NCBI GenBank assembly: GCA_009919175.1
Contig: RGCL01000024.1
Location: 1-36,241 of the forward strand
Reading direction: 5' to 3'
Length of the DNA: 36,241 bases
From: Betaproteobacteria bacterium
GTDB lineage: Bacteria; Pseudomonadota; Gammaproteobacteria; Burkholderiales; Burkholderiaceae_C
Position 1 is the first letter of the stretch. The number at the start of each line of letters is the position of its first letter. Shown here piece by piece: positions 15,181-23,587 of this stretch. The position numbers and the translations under genes were made by a program. Below the pieces are notes generated by a model. That model saw only the letters and a list, made by a program, of their open reading frames with translations, was not told where the DNA came from and searched no databases.

Positions 15181-15486
15181 TGAAGTTCGCCAGGCCGTCG
15201 CTGGTGCAACGGTGGAAACACCGCACTGGAGGAACGTCCGGACGCGCAGGAGGTAACACCTCTCCACCGTGAGGTGAGGATCAGAGCAACAGAGACGAGC
15301 CGATTGAGTTCGGGTGAAACGGGCAATCTCTGCGCGCAGCAATGCCAAGTAGGCCAGCGTTGATGTGGCTCCGCGGAGCTGGCGGGTCGGCAGCACCGAG
15401 CCGAGTGGGTGACCCTCGGCCAAGATGAATGACGGTCACAAGGGGGCAACCCCTTGCACAGAATCCGGCGTATCGGCGAACTTCAC
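15181..15486 (+). ncRNA. rnpB: RNase P RNA (bacterial type A)
   Basis: This is the catalytic RNA of RNase P, which trims the 5' leader from pre-tRNAs. The ends pair perfectly (P1: TGAAGTTCGCC at 15181 with GGCGAACTTCA ending at 15485). Conserved blocks appear in order: GGAGGAACGTCCGGAC, ACAGAGACGAG, GGGTGAAACGG, GCAATGCCAAGTAGGC, AAGATGAATGACGGTCAC and ACAGAATCCGGCGTATCGG. Length is about 305 nt, normal for type A. The usual GAGGAAAGTCCGG is GAGGAACGTCCGG here, and the facing strand CCGGCTT is CCGGCGT. The A-U pair of helix P4 therefore appears replaced by C-G. A short T run follows the 3' end. The convergent acyltransferase gene stops about 5 nt further on. Confidence 0.95.
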
Positions 15487-15490
15487 TTTT

Positions 15491-17500
15491 TCATTCAACC
15501 AGCAAAGCCCAGCGCGCACGCAGGCGTGCGAGCAAGTCCCGCGCGACCAGCGAGCTGGCGTGATCCGAGAGGTGGTCGCCATAGCTATAGAGGAATTGGC
15601 CATTGCGTGACATGGGGCACAGGTCGCTGGCCTCGTCGCACAGCAGGGGCACGGGGTTGTAGACCAGCACCTGGGGGTTGTCGGCCTGCAGCCGCCGGGC
15701 GAACTCGGTGTAGGGTGCGGTCCAGAGGCGGTGATCGCTGTAGCGTTGTGTGCACAAGGGGTTGGGCTTGCGGTGCAGCAAGTCGCCCAGCAAGGGCCAA
15801 TCGGACATGCGGCCTGAGATGCAATCGTTGGGGTCGGGCAAGGTGGGGTTGTCCATCACAAAGACCACATGGCGCCCGCTGCGCTGCAAGCGATCGAACA
15901 GGGCGCGATACGTGGTCAGCCAGCTGGTCATGGCTTCTTCGGTGGGCGGGGTGAGCACGCGTCCCGTTCCGTGTTCAAGCGGCATCATGCCGCGCAAGGC
16001 GTTGTGCAAGACCACCACCTTGACCTTGGGGTCGCGTTCGATGCGTGCCAAGGCCAGGTCGTTGTCGCTGCCTGTGCCCAGGAAATTGGTGCCCCCCAGA
16101 ATGGCCCAGGACTGCGTGGCAGCAGACTCGCGCGCCAAACCATAGAACAAGGCCTCGGCCTTGCTGTCGCCCAGGATGACGAACTGCGAATCCACCGCTG
16201 GGTTGCTTTGCATGCAAAAGCCAATGCCTGGCATGTCCTCTTCGGTGAGCCCGCAGCGCTTAGCCCAGCGCCCCCGGTCTGCACCAATCACCATCGAGGC
16301 AAGGTCGGCCTCCAGGCGGTGTTCATAGCGCCACTTCATGCCGTGACCGATGCTCACCCAGTGACCCAGGCCAAAGAGCACGGCCATGCCCACAAGCAAG
16401 CCCGTCATCCTCAGGCGGCTGGGTGGGCCAAAGCGGATGGGACGCTCGATGAAGTGGTGGGTGAGCGCAGCCAGCACAAAGCTGGCCACGACCAGGCTCA
16501 GGCGCTTTTCCACGCTGGGGGTGTGACCGTCGAGGATGCGGGCAAAGGACAGCAACGGCCAGTGCCACAGGTAAAGCGGGTAACTGATGAGCCCCACCCA
16601 CACCAGCCAGGGATGTTGCAAGACATGCTGGTGCCAACCGGGATGACGACCCGCAGCAATCAGCGCGACTGCCCCCACCACGGGCAACAAGGCCCAGGCA
16701 CCAGGGAACAGGCGTTGCGGATCAATCAGCACCCAGCCCGCGATGAGCAAGCCAAAACCCAGCACCGCCATGGGGGCAGCCCAGGGGGTGGGGGTGCCCA
16801 GACGCGCCACGAAACGCTGCCGCTCCCACACCACATAAGCCGCGCCCGCGAGCAATTCCCAAAAGCGGGTGAGTGGGGAATAAAACGCGCCCACCGGGTC
16901 CAGGGGCGTTTTCCAGAAGGTGTACATGAGAGAGGCCAGCAGCAGCGTCCACAGCACCGCCCCCAGGCGCTGGAAGAGCTTGAGGCTCAGGGCAATCAGC
17001 AAGGGCCAGGCCAGGTAGAACTGTTCTTCCACGCCCAAGGACCACAAGTGCAGCAAGGGCTTGGTGTCGGGTTGGCTGTCGAAGTAGCCTGCATCGCGCC
17101 AGAACATGAAGTTGTCCAGGAACACCGCGCCCCCGGCCATGTACTTGCCGTATTTGCTGTATTCATTGGAGGACAAGGCCAGCCAGCCCACGATCCAGCC
17201 CAGACCCAGGATGAGCATGAGCGCGGGAAAGATGCGCCGGGTGCGCCGCGCATAAAAGCGGGCGAAGCCAAATCGCCCCTCATCGTGTTCACGCAGGATG
17301 AGGCCGGTGATGAGGTAGCCGCTGATGACAAAAAACACATCCACCCCAATGAAGCCGCCTGGCAGCAGGGTGGGAAAGGCATGAAAGACCAGCACACTCA
17401 AGACCGCTAGGGCGCGCAGGCCATCCACATCCGGGCGGTAGCCATTGAGATGAGATTGCGCATGGCGTTGCGCTGCGCTGGGGTGCACGAGGTCGGTCAT
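15491..17500 (-). CDS. Acyltransferase 3 / SGNH-domain surface O-acyltransferase (OafA-like)
   Basis: This 669-residue membrane protein combines an acyltransferase-3 domain and a C-terminal SGNH hydrolase-like domain, the layout of OafA-type enzymes that O-acetylate surface polysaccharides. The first domain (about 20-385) has YRPDVDGLRALAVLSVLVFH with Arg29 and His40, FIGVDVFFVISGYLI, RRTRRIFPAL, LWSLGVEEQFYLAWP and about ten membrane segments. The second domain (about 400-669) opens its catalytic block with VILGDSKAEALFYG (GDS at 444-446) and ends with a YGDHLSDHAS stretch that could supply the Asp-His pair. Which polymer it modifies is not shown. It starts 9 nt after the stop of the Nudix-MBL gene, so the two may share a transcript. 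Confidence 0.92.
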   Translation of the reverse strand: MTDLVHPSAAQRHAQSHLNGYRPDVDGLRALAVLSVLVFHAFPTLLPGGFIGVDVFFVISGYLITGLILREHDEGRFGFARFYARRTRRIFPALMLILGLGWIVGWLALSSNEYSKYGKYMAGGAVFLDNFMFWRDAGYFDSQPDTKPLLHLWSLGVEEQFYLAWPLLIALSLKLFQRLGAVLWTLLLASLMYTFWKTPLDPVGAFYSPLTRFWELLAGAAYVVWERQRFVARLGTPTPWAAPMAVLGFGLLIAGWVLIDPQRLFPGAWALLPVVGAVALIAAGRHPGWHQHVLQHPWLVWVGLISYPLYLWHWPLLSFARILDGHTPSVEKRLSLVVASFVLAALTHHFIERPIRFGPPSRLRMTGLLVGMAVLFGLGHWVSIGHGMKWRYEHRLEADLASMVIGADRGRWAKRCGLTEEDMPGIGFCMQSNPAVDSQFVILGDSKAEALFYGLARESAATQSWAILGGTNFLGTGSDNDLALARIERDPKVKVVVLHNALRGMMPLEHGTGRVLTPPTEEAMTSWLTTYRALFDRLQRSGRHVVFVMDNPTLPDPNDCISGRMSDWPLLGDLLHRKPNPLCTQRYSDHRLWTAPYTEFARRLQADNPQVLVYNPVPLLCDEASDLCPMSRNGQFLYSYGDHLSDHASSLVARDLLARLRARWALLVE

Positions 17501-17509
17501 GGCGGGGGC

Positions 17510-19165
17510 TCAGCGGCGTTGTTGCAGGCGTTCGACATGGGCTTGCAGCGACAAGCGGGCAACGGGCCAGATGGCCGCGGGCACGTCGTCATAAGCCATG
17601 GGTAACCAGTCGTCGAGGTCGCCCTCGGGCATAGCCTGCATCACCTGGGCAATCTTGGCTTCGCGCGCCAGCCGGTGGTGCTTGAGCGCTTGCACGCGCT
17701 CGTGCGCATCGTGAGGCTGATGCGGCCAATTGCCCAGCACATGGCCGTGGGCGGGCAGGATGAAGCCCACCCGATGCGCCTGGATGAGGGCCAGGAGCTT
17801 GTCCAGCGAATCGAGGTAGTCGCTCATGCTGCCGTCGCGTGGTGGCACCACCGTGGTGGAGCCATTGAGCACGTGGTCGCCGCTAAAGAGCAGGGCATCT
17901 TCTTTGAGCAAAAAGCACAGGTGGTTGGCCGTGTGCCCTGGCGTGTGAATGGCCACCAGGGTGTGCTCGATGCCATGGGCGTGCACCGAGAGTTCATCGC
18001 CGTCGCCCAGCACGCGGTCGGGTTGCCACACGCTGTCGGCTCGGGCATGGGGACCCGAGGGCATGCCCCAGGTGGCCACCTCAAGGCCAGCAGCCTGGGC
18101 TTTGGCTTGCAACAGCGCAGCCGCGGGCGAGTGGTCGGGGTGGGAGTGGGTGCACACGATGTGACGCAAGCGGGCGCCCGTGAGTTGCCACAGGCGCTCC
18201 ACATGGGTGACATCGGCGGGACCGGGGTCGATCACGATGTAGCCCGTCTGGTCATCGCCCACAAGATAGGTGTTGGTGCCCGGTCCGGTCATCACGCTGG
18301 CGTTGGGAGCGGTGAGCCGTTTGACATGCGCGAGCAAGTCCACGGCCTGTTCACTTTGCCAGTCCAGGCTGTGCACGATTTGCCCATCGGGGCAGGTGAG
18401 GGCGACTTCGCCAAAGGGCGAGTCCGATTCCATGAAGCGCGCGATTTCGCCAGCGCGCTTGCCCGCACGTGGGCAACTCACAAAGAGGGGCTGCTCGCTC
18501 ACAAAGGCGTCAAAGAGGGCGTCCACCGAGGCAAAGCCGCGAAGGCGCTCGAGGGTGCGCAGCGTGGGAAAGATCATGAAGAACTGACCCTCTGCATGGC
18601 GTTGCACCGCATCCTCGGGACGAATCCAGATGGGCTCGAATTGTTCGCGCTCGTCGGCCACGGGAATTTGCCCTTGCGGCATGCGCGCCGCGAGAAAGGG
18701 CACATCAAAGCGTTTGGGCATGTCGCGGTCGGTGATCCAGTGCGCCAGCACCCAGACCTGGTCTGCCCTCAGGCGCCAGCCCAGGGCTTTGACCTGATCG
18801 TAAAAAGGCGCTTGGCGGTCCAGCCTGGCAATGTCTTGCGCCGTCACGGGTTGGCCATCGGCTTGGTCGGCGATGACGATGCCCAGCTCCTCAAAGCTTT
18901 CCCGGATGGCGGCCAAAGCCTGGGTGAGGCGCAAGTCCGATTGCGTGCTGCGCCGCAGGCTGAGCGCGTGCGCGGCGGTGTCGCTGTCATCGATGCCGCC
19001 GCCGGGGAAGACGAAGGCGCCAGGTGCAAAACTCGCCTGCATGGAGCGGCGGGTCATGAGCACCTCGGGGCCTTGGGGGCCATCGCGCCACATCAGCACG
19101 GTGGCGGCATTGAGCAGGGGCGAGGGCTCGCGTTGGGGATGGAGGAATTGAGTGGGTCTGACCAT
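17510..19165 (-). CDS. Nudix hydrolase - metallo-beta-lactamase-fold fusion protein
   Basis: This 551-residue protein carries two hydrolase domains. The N-terminal ~220 residues are Nudix-like: AATVLMWRDGPQGPEVLMTRR, FPGGGIDD and a near-complete Nudix helix RESFEELGI at 88-95. From about 285 on it is an MBL-fold hydrolase of the LACTB2/glyoxalase-II type: GPGTNTYLVG, IDPGPADVTH, the metal motif HSHPDH at 340-345, HTPGHTANH, LLFSGDHVLNG and a C-terminal helical region. The LACTB2-like part suggests nuclease or thioester hydrolase activity, and the Nudix part a CoA or nucleotide diphosphate substrate. Neither is proven. The ATG at 19165 gives MVRPTQFLHPQREPSPLLNA. Confidence 0.88.
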   Translation of the reverse strand: MVRPTQFLHPQREPSPLLNAATVLMWRDGPQGPEVLMTRRSMQASFAPGAFVFPGGGIDDSDTAAHALSLRRSTQSDLRLTQALAAIRESFEELGIVIADQADGQPVTAQDIARLDRQAPFYDQVKALGWRLRADQVWVLAHWITDRDMPKRFDVPFLAARMPQGQIPVADEREQFEPIWIRPEDAVQRHAEGQFFMIFPTLRTLERLRGFASVDALFDAFVSEQPLFVSCPRAGKRAGEIARFMESDSPFGEVALTCPDGQIVHSLDWQSEQAVDLLAHVKRLTAPNASVMTGPGTNTYLVGDDQTGYIVIDPGPADVTHVERLWQLTGARLRHIVCTHSHPDHSPAAALLQAKAQAAGLEVATWGMPSGPHARADSVWQPDRVLGDGDELSVHAHGIEHTLVAIHTPGHTANHLCFLLKEDALLFSGDHVLNGSTTVVPPRDGSMSDYLDSLDKLLALIQAHRVGFILPAHGHVLGNWPHQPHDAHERVQALKHHRLAREAKIAQVMQAMPEGDLDDWLPMAYDDVPAAIWPVARLSLQAHVERLQQRR

Positions 19166-19189
19166 GACGGCATTCTCTCAGGCAGCAGC

Positions 19190-19735
19190 TCAGGTTTCGG
19201 GGCTCACGCCCAGGGCGACCAAAAAGCGCGCCACCATGTTGTAGCTGGCAATCGCCGCCGTGATCTCCACCAGCTCGGTGGTCGTGAACTGCTGCTGCAT
19301 GCGGGCAAACACGCTGTCGTCCACCCGCACTTGCACCGTCATCTGTGCGGCGTACTGGATGATGAGGCGTTCAACGGCGCCCAGCTCGGGCTGATCGACC
19401 GCCTTGAGGGGCTGCGCCTGCACCGCACGGCCAAGGGCATCGAGTTCGGCCTGCGTGCCACCAGCGGCCAGGAAATCAGGCGCATGGTGGTGGTATTCAT
19501 ACTGCGCACCGGTGAGCAAGGCCACGGTGCAAATGCCCAGCTCGCGCCATTTGCGCGATGCCCCCAGGCCTGTTCGCACATGACCCATGTAGACATTCCA
19601 GCCGCGTGCCAGCGGTTCGCTCCAAAGCAAAGCCTTGTCCAGGTTGATCAATTCGCCGCCCCGGCGCTTGAGGATGGCTTGCACCAGGTCATCGGGCTGG
19701 GGATGGGCGGATGGGGTCCATTCGGGAATGCGCAT
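19190..19735 (-). CDS. Carboxymuconolactone decarboxylase/AhpD-like protein
   Basis: This 181-residue helical protein is of the carboxymuconolactone-decarboxylase family. The conserved segment ELGICTVALLTGAQYEYHHHAPDFLAAGGTQAEL carries the Glu/His pattern (family form ExxHH), followed by IIQYAAQM and LVEITAAIASYNMVARFL. There is no CxxC, so a peroxidase function like AhpD is unlikely. The ATG at 19735 has GGAG a few bases upstream and gives MRIPEWTPSAHPQPDDL. The frame stays open far upstream, but that part is antisense to dapF. It lies 24 nt downstream of the Nudix-MBL start on the opposite side of that gene and reads toward it, so it is probably the first gene of the leftward group. Substrate unknown. 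Confidence 0.85.
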   Translation of the reverse strand: MRIPEWTPSAHPQPDDLVQAILKRRGGELINLDKALLWSEPLARGWNVYMGHVRTGLGASRKWRELGICTVALLTGAQYEYHHHAPDFLAAGGTQAELDALGRAVQAQPLKAVDQPELGAVERLIIQYAAQMTVQVRVDDSVFARMQQQFTTTELVEITAAIASYNMVARFLVALGVSPET

Positions 19736-19813
19736 GGGGTCTCCTGAGCTGCAACAGGGTTGATCGATGGGGCAAGTTAGCACAGCATGGCGCGCTGGCC
19801 TGTCGCGATTGCA

Positions 19814-19819
19814 GATAAT
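19814..19819 (+). promoter_or_regulatory. Candidate -10 element of dapF
   Basis: GATAAT lies six bases before the dapF ATG at 19826, and no Shine-Dalgarno is present. If used, transcription would start at or near the A of the start codon and give a leaderless mRNA. No clear -35 hexamer is seen. Confidence 0.4.
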
Positions 19820-19825
19820 GCAGCC

Positions 19826-20698
19826 ATGCGGATTCACTTCACCAAAATGCATGGAGCGGGCAACGACTTCGTTGTCCTCGACGAAACCCGTGCCCCCCTG
19901 AACCTGAATGCCGCTCAATACCGCTGGCTGGCGGACCGCCACTTTGGCGTGGGGGCAGACCAGATCCTGAGTGTTCGCCCACCCCGTCGCGCCGATGCCG
20001 ATTTTGAATACGTGATCCACAACGCCGATGGCGCACAGGTGGAAAACTGTGGCAATGGTGCGCGCTGCTTTGTGCGCTTTGTGCAGCAGCAGGGCTTGAC
20101 CGATCGCGACACGGTGCGCGCGCAAGTCGGGCATGGGCTCATGATCTTGCAGACCTTGCCCAATGGCGCGGTGCGGGTGGACATGGGCTCGCCCTGGTTT
20201 CACCCCGACCGTTTGCCCTTTGCCCCCCAGCACGCCAGCGCCCAGCCCGGGCCGCCCGGCCTGTGCTGGCAGCTCCAGGTGCAGGGGCATGACCCGGTGG
20301 ACTTTGCGTTGGTCTCCATGGGCAACCCGCATGCGGTGCTCAGGGTGGCCGATGTGGACACAGCACCGGTGACCACCCTGGGTCCCCTGGTGGAGCACCA
20401 CCCGGCGTTTCCCGAGCGGGTCAATGTGGGCTTCATGCACGTGGTGGATGCGCACACGATTCGTCTGCGCGTGTTCGAGCGCGGTGCAGGCGAGACCCTC
20501 GCGTGTGGGACTGGCGCGTGCGCGGCTGTGGTGGCCGGCTTGCGCCAGGGCTGGCTTGAAGGCGAGGTCACGGTCCATGCACGAGGGGGCGTTTTGCACA
20601 TTGCCTGGCCAGATCCCGCAGGTTCGGTGTTCATGACCGGACCGGCACAAACAGTGTTCACTGGCGACATTGATATTCCTGAGGAGTTGGCTCCATGA
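19826..20698 (+). CDS. dapF: Diaminopimelate epimerase
   Basis: This 290-residue epimerase converts LL- to meso-diaminopimelate for lysine and peptidoglycan synthesis by a two-cysteine mechanism. Both catalytic cysteines are present: Cys75 in ENCGNGARC and Cys227 in LACGTGACA. Other family segments are [25 protein letters not shown] and SMGNPHAV. Length is a little above the usual ~275 because of an insert near residues 132-146. The start at 19826 ([10 protein letters not shown]) is the family start. The stop overlaps the DUF484 gene by 4 nt. The meso-diaminopimelate product is the substrate expected for the MurE encoded later in the window. Confidence 0.97.
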   Translation: MRIHFTKMHGAGNDFVVLDETRAPLNLNAAQYRWLADRHFGVGADQILSVRPPRRADADFEYVIHNADGAQVENCGNGARCFVRFVQQQGLTDRDTVRAQVGHGLMILQTLPNGAVRVDMGSPWFHPDRLPFAPQHASAQPGPPGLCWQLQVQGHDPVDFALVSMGNPHAVLRVADVDTAPVTTLGPLVEHHPAFPERVNVGFMHVVDAHTIRLRVFERGAGETLACGTGACAAVVAGLRQGWLEGEVTVHARGGVLHIAWPDPAGSVFMTGPAQTVFTGDIDIPEELAP

Positions 20699-21393
20699 GC
20701 GGTTCACCCCTGTCCACCGTCACCGAAGACGACATCGTCGAATTCTTGGTGAGTACCCCTGATTTCTTTGCCCGTCATGCCGAGGTGCTGGCAGCCGTGC
20801 GCTTGACCAGCCCCCATGGCAACCGGGCGGTGAGCCTGAGCGAGCGACAGACCGAAATGCTGCGCGAAAAAATCCGCGTGCTTGAGTTGCGACTCATGGA
20901 GTTGATCCGCCATGGCGGTGAAAACGATGTCTTGCATCAACGCCTGATGTCCTGGGCTGAAGGCCTCATGCGCGCGGGTGCGGCCACGGGGCTGCCGCAA
21001 CGCGTGACCGAGACGCTGGCTCACCGCTTCATGGTGCCCCAGGTGAGTTTGCGCCTGTGGAACCTCTCCAAGGTCTACGAGGCTGAGCCCTTTGTGCAAG
21101 GCGTCTCGCCCGATGTGTCGGCCTGGGCTCAGGGTCTGGATAAGCCCTTGTGCGGTCCTGTGCCCATGACGGGTTTGCTCGAATGGATGTCGCATCCCGA
21201 CGAGATCGAATCCATGGCGGTCATCCCCTTGCGTGCCAACGCCGCAAGCGAAGCCCCTTTGGCACCTGTGTTTGGTTTGCTGGTCCTGGCCTCGCCCGAT
21301 CCCCAGCGCTTTCACGCCAACATGGGCACGGAGTTGCTGCAGCAACTGGGCAACCTGGCTGGGGCGTGCCTGGCGCGCTTGCAGCAAGGTTGA
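20695..21393 (+). CDS. DUF484 family protein
   Basis: This 232-residue protein is a DUF484 member, the conserved partner between dapF and xerC in many proteobacteria (YigA position in E. coli). The N-terminal [23 protein letters not shown] and the adjoining helix [22 protein letters not shown] are typical. The C-terminal half is GAF-like ([23 protein letters not shown]). Function is not established. It is translationally coupled to dapF through an ATGA overlap and followed 6 nt later by xerC. Confidence 0.92.
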   Translation: MSGSPLSTVTEDDIVEFLVSTPDFFARHAEVLAAVRLTSPHGNRAVSLSERQTEMLREKIRVLELRLMELIRHGGENDVLHQRLMSWAEGLMRAGAATGLPQRVTETLAHRFMVPQVSLRLWNLSKVYEAEPFVQGVSPDVSAWAQGLDKPLCGPVPMTGLLEWMSHPDEIESMAVIPLRANAASEAPLAPVFGLLVLASPDPQRFHANMGTELLQQLGNLAGACLARLQQG

Positions 21394-21399
21394 GGCCAC

Positions 21400-22341
21400 A
21401 TGGGTGAGGCGCCTGGCTGGCCAAACTGGGTTGATCAGCACCTGGACCATTTGCGGCATGAAAAAAGACTTTCACCGCGCACCCTGGCCATTCATGCCTT
21501 TGAGTTGCAGCGCTTGCGCACCTTGCTCGACGAGCGCGGCCTGAACCTGGATCAGGTCGATGCCCACTGGGCGCGCGCGGCCGTGGCGCGTTTGCATGCC
21601 CAGGGTCTGTCCCCCAAGAGCCTGGCGTTGACGCTGTCGTGCTGGCGCAGTCTTTTTTCGCATGGCGTGCAACAGGGCTTCCTGCGTCACCATCCCCTGG
21701 TGGGCATCAAGGCGCCCAAGGCGGCCAAACCCTTGCCCAAGGCCTTGTCGGTGGACGATGCCGTGGCGCTGGCTCAGCACCAAGACCCTGATGCAGACCC
21801 GTGGTCCCGCGCGCGCGACCATGCGGCGATTGAATTGCTCTACGGCTGCGGCCTGCGGGTGTCTGAATTGGTGGGTCTGGATGTGCAAGCCAGCCCCAAG
21901 GCGGCGGGCTGGATCGATGTGCCAGGGCGCGAGGTCCATGTGCTGGGCAAAGGCGGCAAGCGCCGCAGCGTCCCCCTGGGACAGGCGGCGCTCGATGCCG
22001 TCGAGGCCTGGATGTCGATCCGGGCTCAGGGGCTGGATGCCGCCCATCCCACCCCGGCCTTGTTCCTGGGCAGAAGAGGCCAGCGCCTCACCCCTCATGT
22101 CTTGCGCCAGTCGCTCAAGCGATGGGCTTTGGGTGCGGGCTTGCCCACCTCGGTTCATCCGCACATGCTGCGCCACTCGTTTGCCAGTCATGTCTTGCAG
22201 TCCAGCGGTGATTTGCGTGGCGTGCAAGAGTTACTCGGACATGCCAGCATCCAGGCCACTCAGGTTTACACCCGACTGGATTTCCAGCATTTGGCCCAAA
22301 CCTACGACTCGGCTCACCCCCGTGCCAAGCGCAACACCTGA
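21400..22341 (+). CDS. xerC: Tyrosine recombinase XerC
   Basis: This 313-residue tyrosine recombinase acts with XerD at dif to resolve chromosome dimers. All catalytic residues are visible: Arg153 in YGCGLRVSEL, Lys184 in LGKGGKRRSVP, His255 and Arg258 in HPHMLRHSFASH, His281 in LLGHASIQ and the nucleophile Tyr290 in TQVYTRLDF. The N-terminal SAM-like core-binding domain covers about 8-105. Context (dapF, DUF484, xerC) points to XerC rather than a phage integrase. GAGG lies 7 nt before the ATG. Confidence 0.95.
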   Translation: MGEAPGWPNWVDQHLDHLRHEKRLSPRTLAIHAFELQRLRTLLDERGLNLDQVDAHWARAAVARLHAQGLSPKSLALTLSCWRSLFSHGVQQGFLRHHPLVGIKAPKAAKPLPKALSVDDAVALAQHQDPDADPWSRARDHAAIELLYGCGLRVSELVGLDVQASPKAAGWIDVPGREVHVLGKGGKRRSVPLGQAALDAVEAWMSIRAQGLDAAHPTPALFLGRRGQRLTPHVLRQSLKRWALGAGLPTSVHPHMLRHSFASHVLQSSGDLRGVQELLGHASIQATQVYTRLDFQHLAQTYDSAHPRAKRNT

Positions 22342-22359
22342 GCCTTTGACCCCACCCCC

Positions 22360-23577
22360 ATGAAGACCATCCAACTCAAACCCGGCAAGGAGCGCTCGGC
22401 GCTCAGAGGACACCCCTGGGTGTTTGACACGGCCATTGCCAAAGGCCGTGCCGACTCTGGCGAGACCGTGCGTGTGGTGGCCAGCGATGACCGCTTTTTG
22501 GGCTGGGGCGCCTACAGCCCCAGCTCCAAGATCCGCGTGCGCATCTGGAGTTTTGATGAAGCCCAGCGCATCGATGAATTGTTTCTGGCCGAGCGGCTGC
22601 GCACCGCCTGGACCATGCGCGAGCGACTGGGCATTGCCAGCAATGCCTGGCGCTGGGTGCATGCCGAGGCCGATGGCCTGCCCGGTCTCATCGTTGACCG
22701 CTATGACGACACCTTGTGCGCCCAGTTCCTCTCCAGTGGTGCCGAGCGTTTCAAACCCGTGCTGGCGGAGTTGATGCTGCAAGTCAGTGGCCTGTCCCGC
22801 ATCCACGAGCGATCCGACTCGGGGGTGAGGCAGCTCGAAGGCCTCACGCCCGTCAAAGGCTGGCTGCGCAAACCCGATGCCGACGAGGGGCGCACCGAGT
22901 TGTCCATCACCGAACACCAGATGAAGCTGACCCTGGACGTGGCCGAAGGTCACAAGACCGGCTATTACCTGGATCAGCGCGATGCGCGTTGGCGCTTTGG
23001 TCAGGTGGTGGCGCAGCGGCGATGCCAGCGTGTGCTCAACTGCTATGGCTACACCGGTGGATTCACCGTGGCCGCGTTGTTGGGCATGCAGGCCAGTGGC
23101 CTCTTGAATGATCAGGCTCAGGTCATCACCATTGATTCGTCGGCGCCGGCGCTGGAGCGCGCGCGCTCGCATGTGGCGCTCAATGGCGTGCAGGGCGAGC
23201 ATGCGCAGTTCTGGGATGCCGATGTCAATGCCAGCTTGCGCCGCCTGATCCAGGAAGGCCAAAGCTTTGATGCCATCGTGCTGGATCCGCCCAAATTTGC
23301 CCCCACCGCCGCCCACGCCGAGCGCGCGGCGCGCGCCTACAAGGACATCAACCGCCTGGCGTTCAAATTGCTCGCGCCAGGTGGCGTGCTCTTCACCTAC
23401 AGTTGCTCGGGCGGCATTGGCGCCGAGCTCTTTCATAAAATCGTGGCCTCAGCGGGCACGGACGCGCGCGTCGATGGCTACATCACCGAGCGATTTTTTG
23501 CAGCCCCGGATCACCCCATGACCCTGTGCTTCCCCGAAGGCGAATACCTCAAGGGGCTCATGGTGATCAAAAAATGA
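22360..23577 (+). CDS. rlmI: RlmI-like 23S rRNA (cytosine-5) methyltransferase
   Basis: This 405-residue class I SAM-dependent methyltransferase has an N-terminal PUA-like domain (IQLKPGKERSALRGHPWVFDTAI), the EEHI-like middle segment (ADGLPGLIVDRYDD, EGHKTGYYLDQRDAR) and a Rossmann domain with NCYGYTGGFTVAAL, the acidic SAM-ribose site TIDSSAPAL, the catalytic VLDPPKFAP and FTYSCSGGI. The cysteine in the last block fits m5C methyltransferases. E. coli RlmI makes m5C1962 in 23S rRNA. Orthology here is inferred from domain order and motifs. It begins 18 nt after xerC. Confidence 0.88.
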   Translation: MKTIQLKPGKERSALRGHPWVFDTAIAKGRADSGETVRVVASDDRFLGWGAYSPSSKIRVRIWSFDEAQRIDELFLAERLRTAWTMRERLGIASNAWRWVHAEADGLPGLIVDRYDDTLCAQFLSSGAERFKPVLAELMLQVSGLSRIHERSDSGVRQLEGLTPVKGWLRKPDADEGRTELSITEHQMKLTLDVAEGHKTGYYLDQRDARWRFGQVVAQRRCQRVLNCYGYTGGFTVAALLGMQASGLLNDQAQVITIDSSAPALERARSHVALNGVQGEHAQFWDADVNASLRRLIQEGQSFDAIVLDPPKFAPTAAHAERAARAYKDINRLAFKLLAPGGVLFTYSCSGGIGAELFHKIVASAGTDARVDGYITERFFAAPDHPMTLCFPEGEYLKGLMVIKK

Positions 23578-23587
23578 AAGGCCTTTT

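Noticed and set aside
15136-15423. N-terminal extension of the flavoprotein frame upstream of 15135
   Set aside because: It runs through the RNase P RNA gene on the other strand and shows no conserved protein sequence. The start at 15135 has a good ribosome site.
19736-20707. Upstream extension of the carboxymuconolactone-decarboxylase-like frame
   Set aside because: It is antisense to dapF and unrelated to the family. The ATG at 19735 has GGAG upstream and fits the family length.
21400-22341. Tyrosine recombinase as a sign of a prophage or integrative element
   Set aside because: Gene order dapF-DUF484-xerC is the standard chromosomal context, and no phage genes or att-like repeats are nearby.
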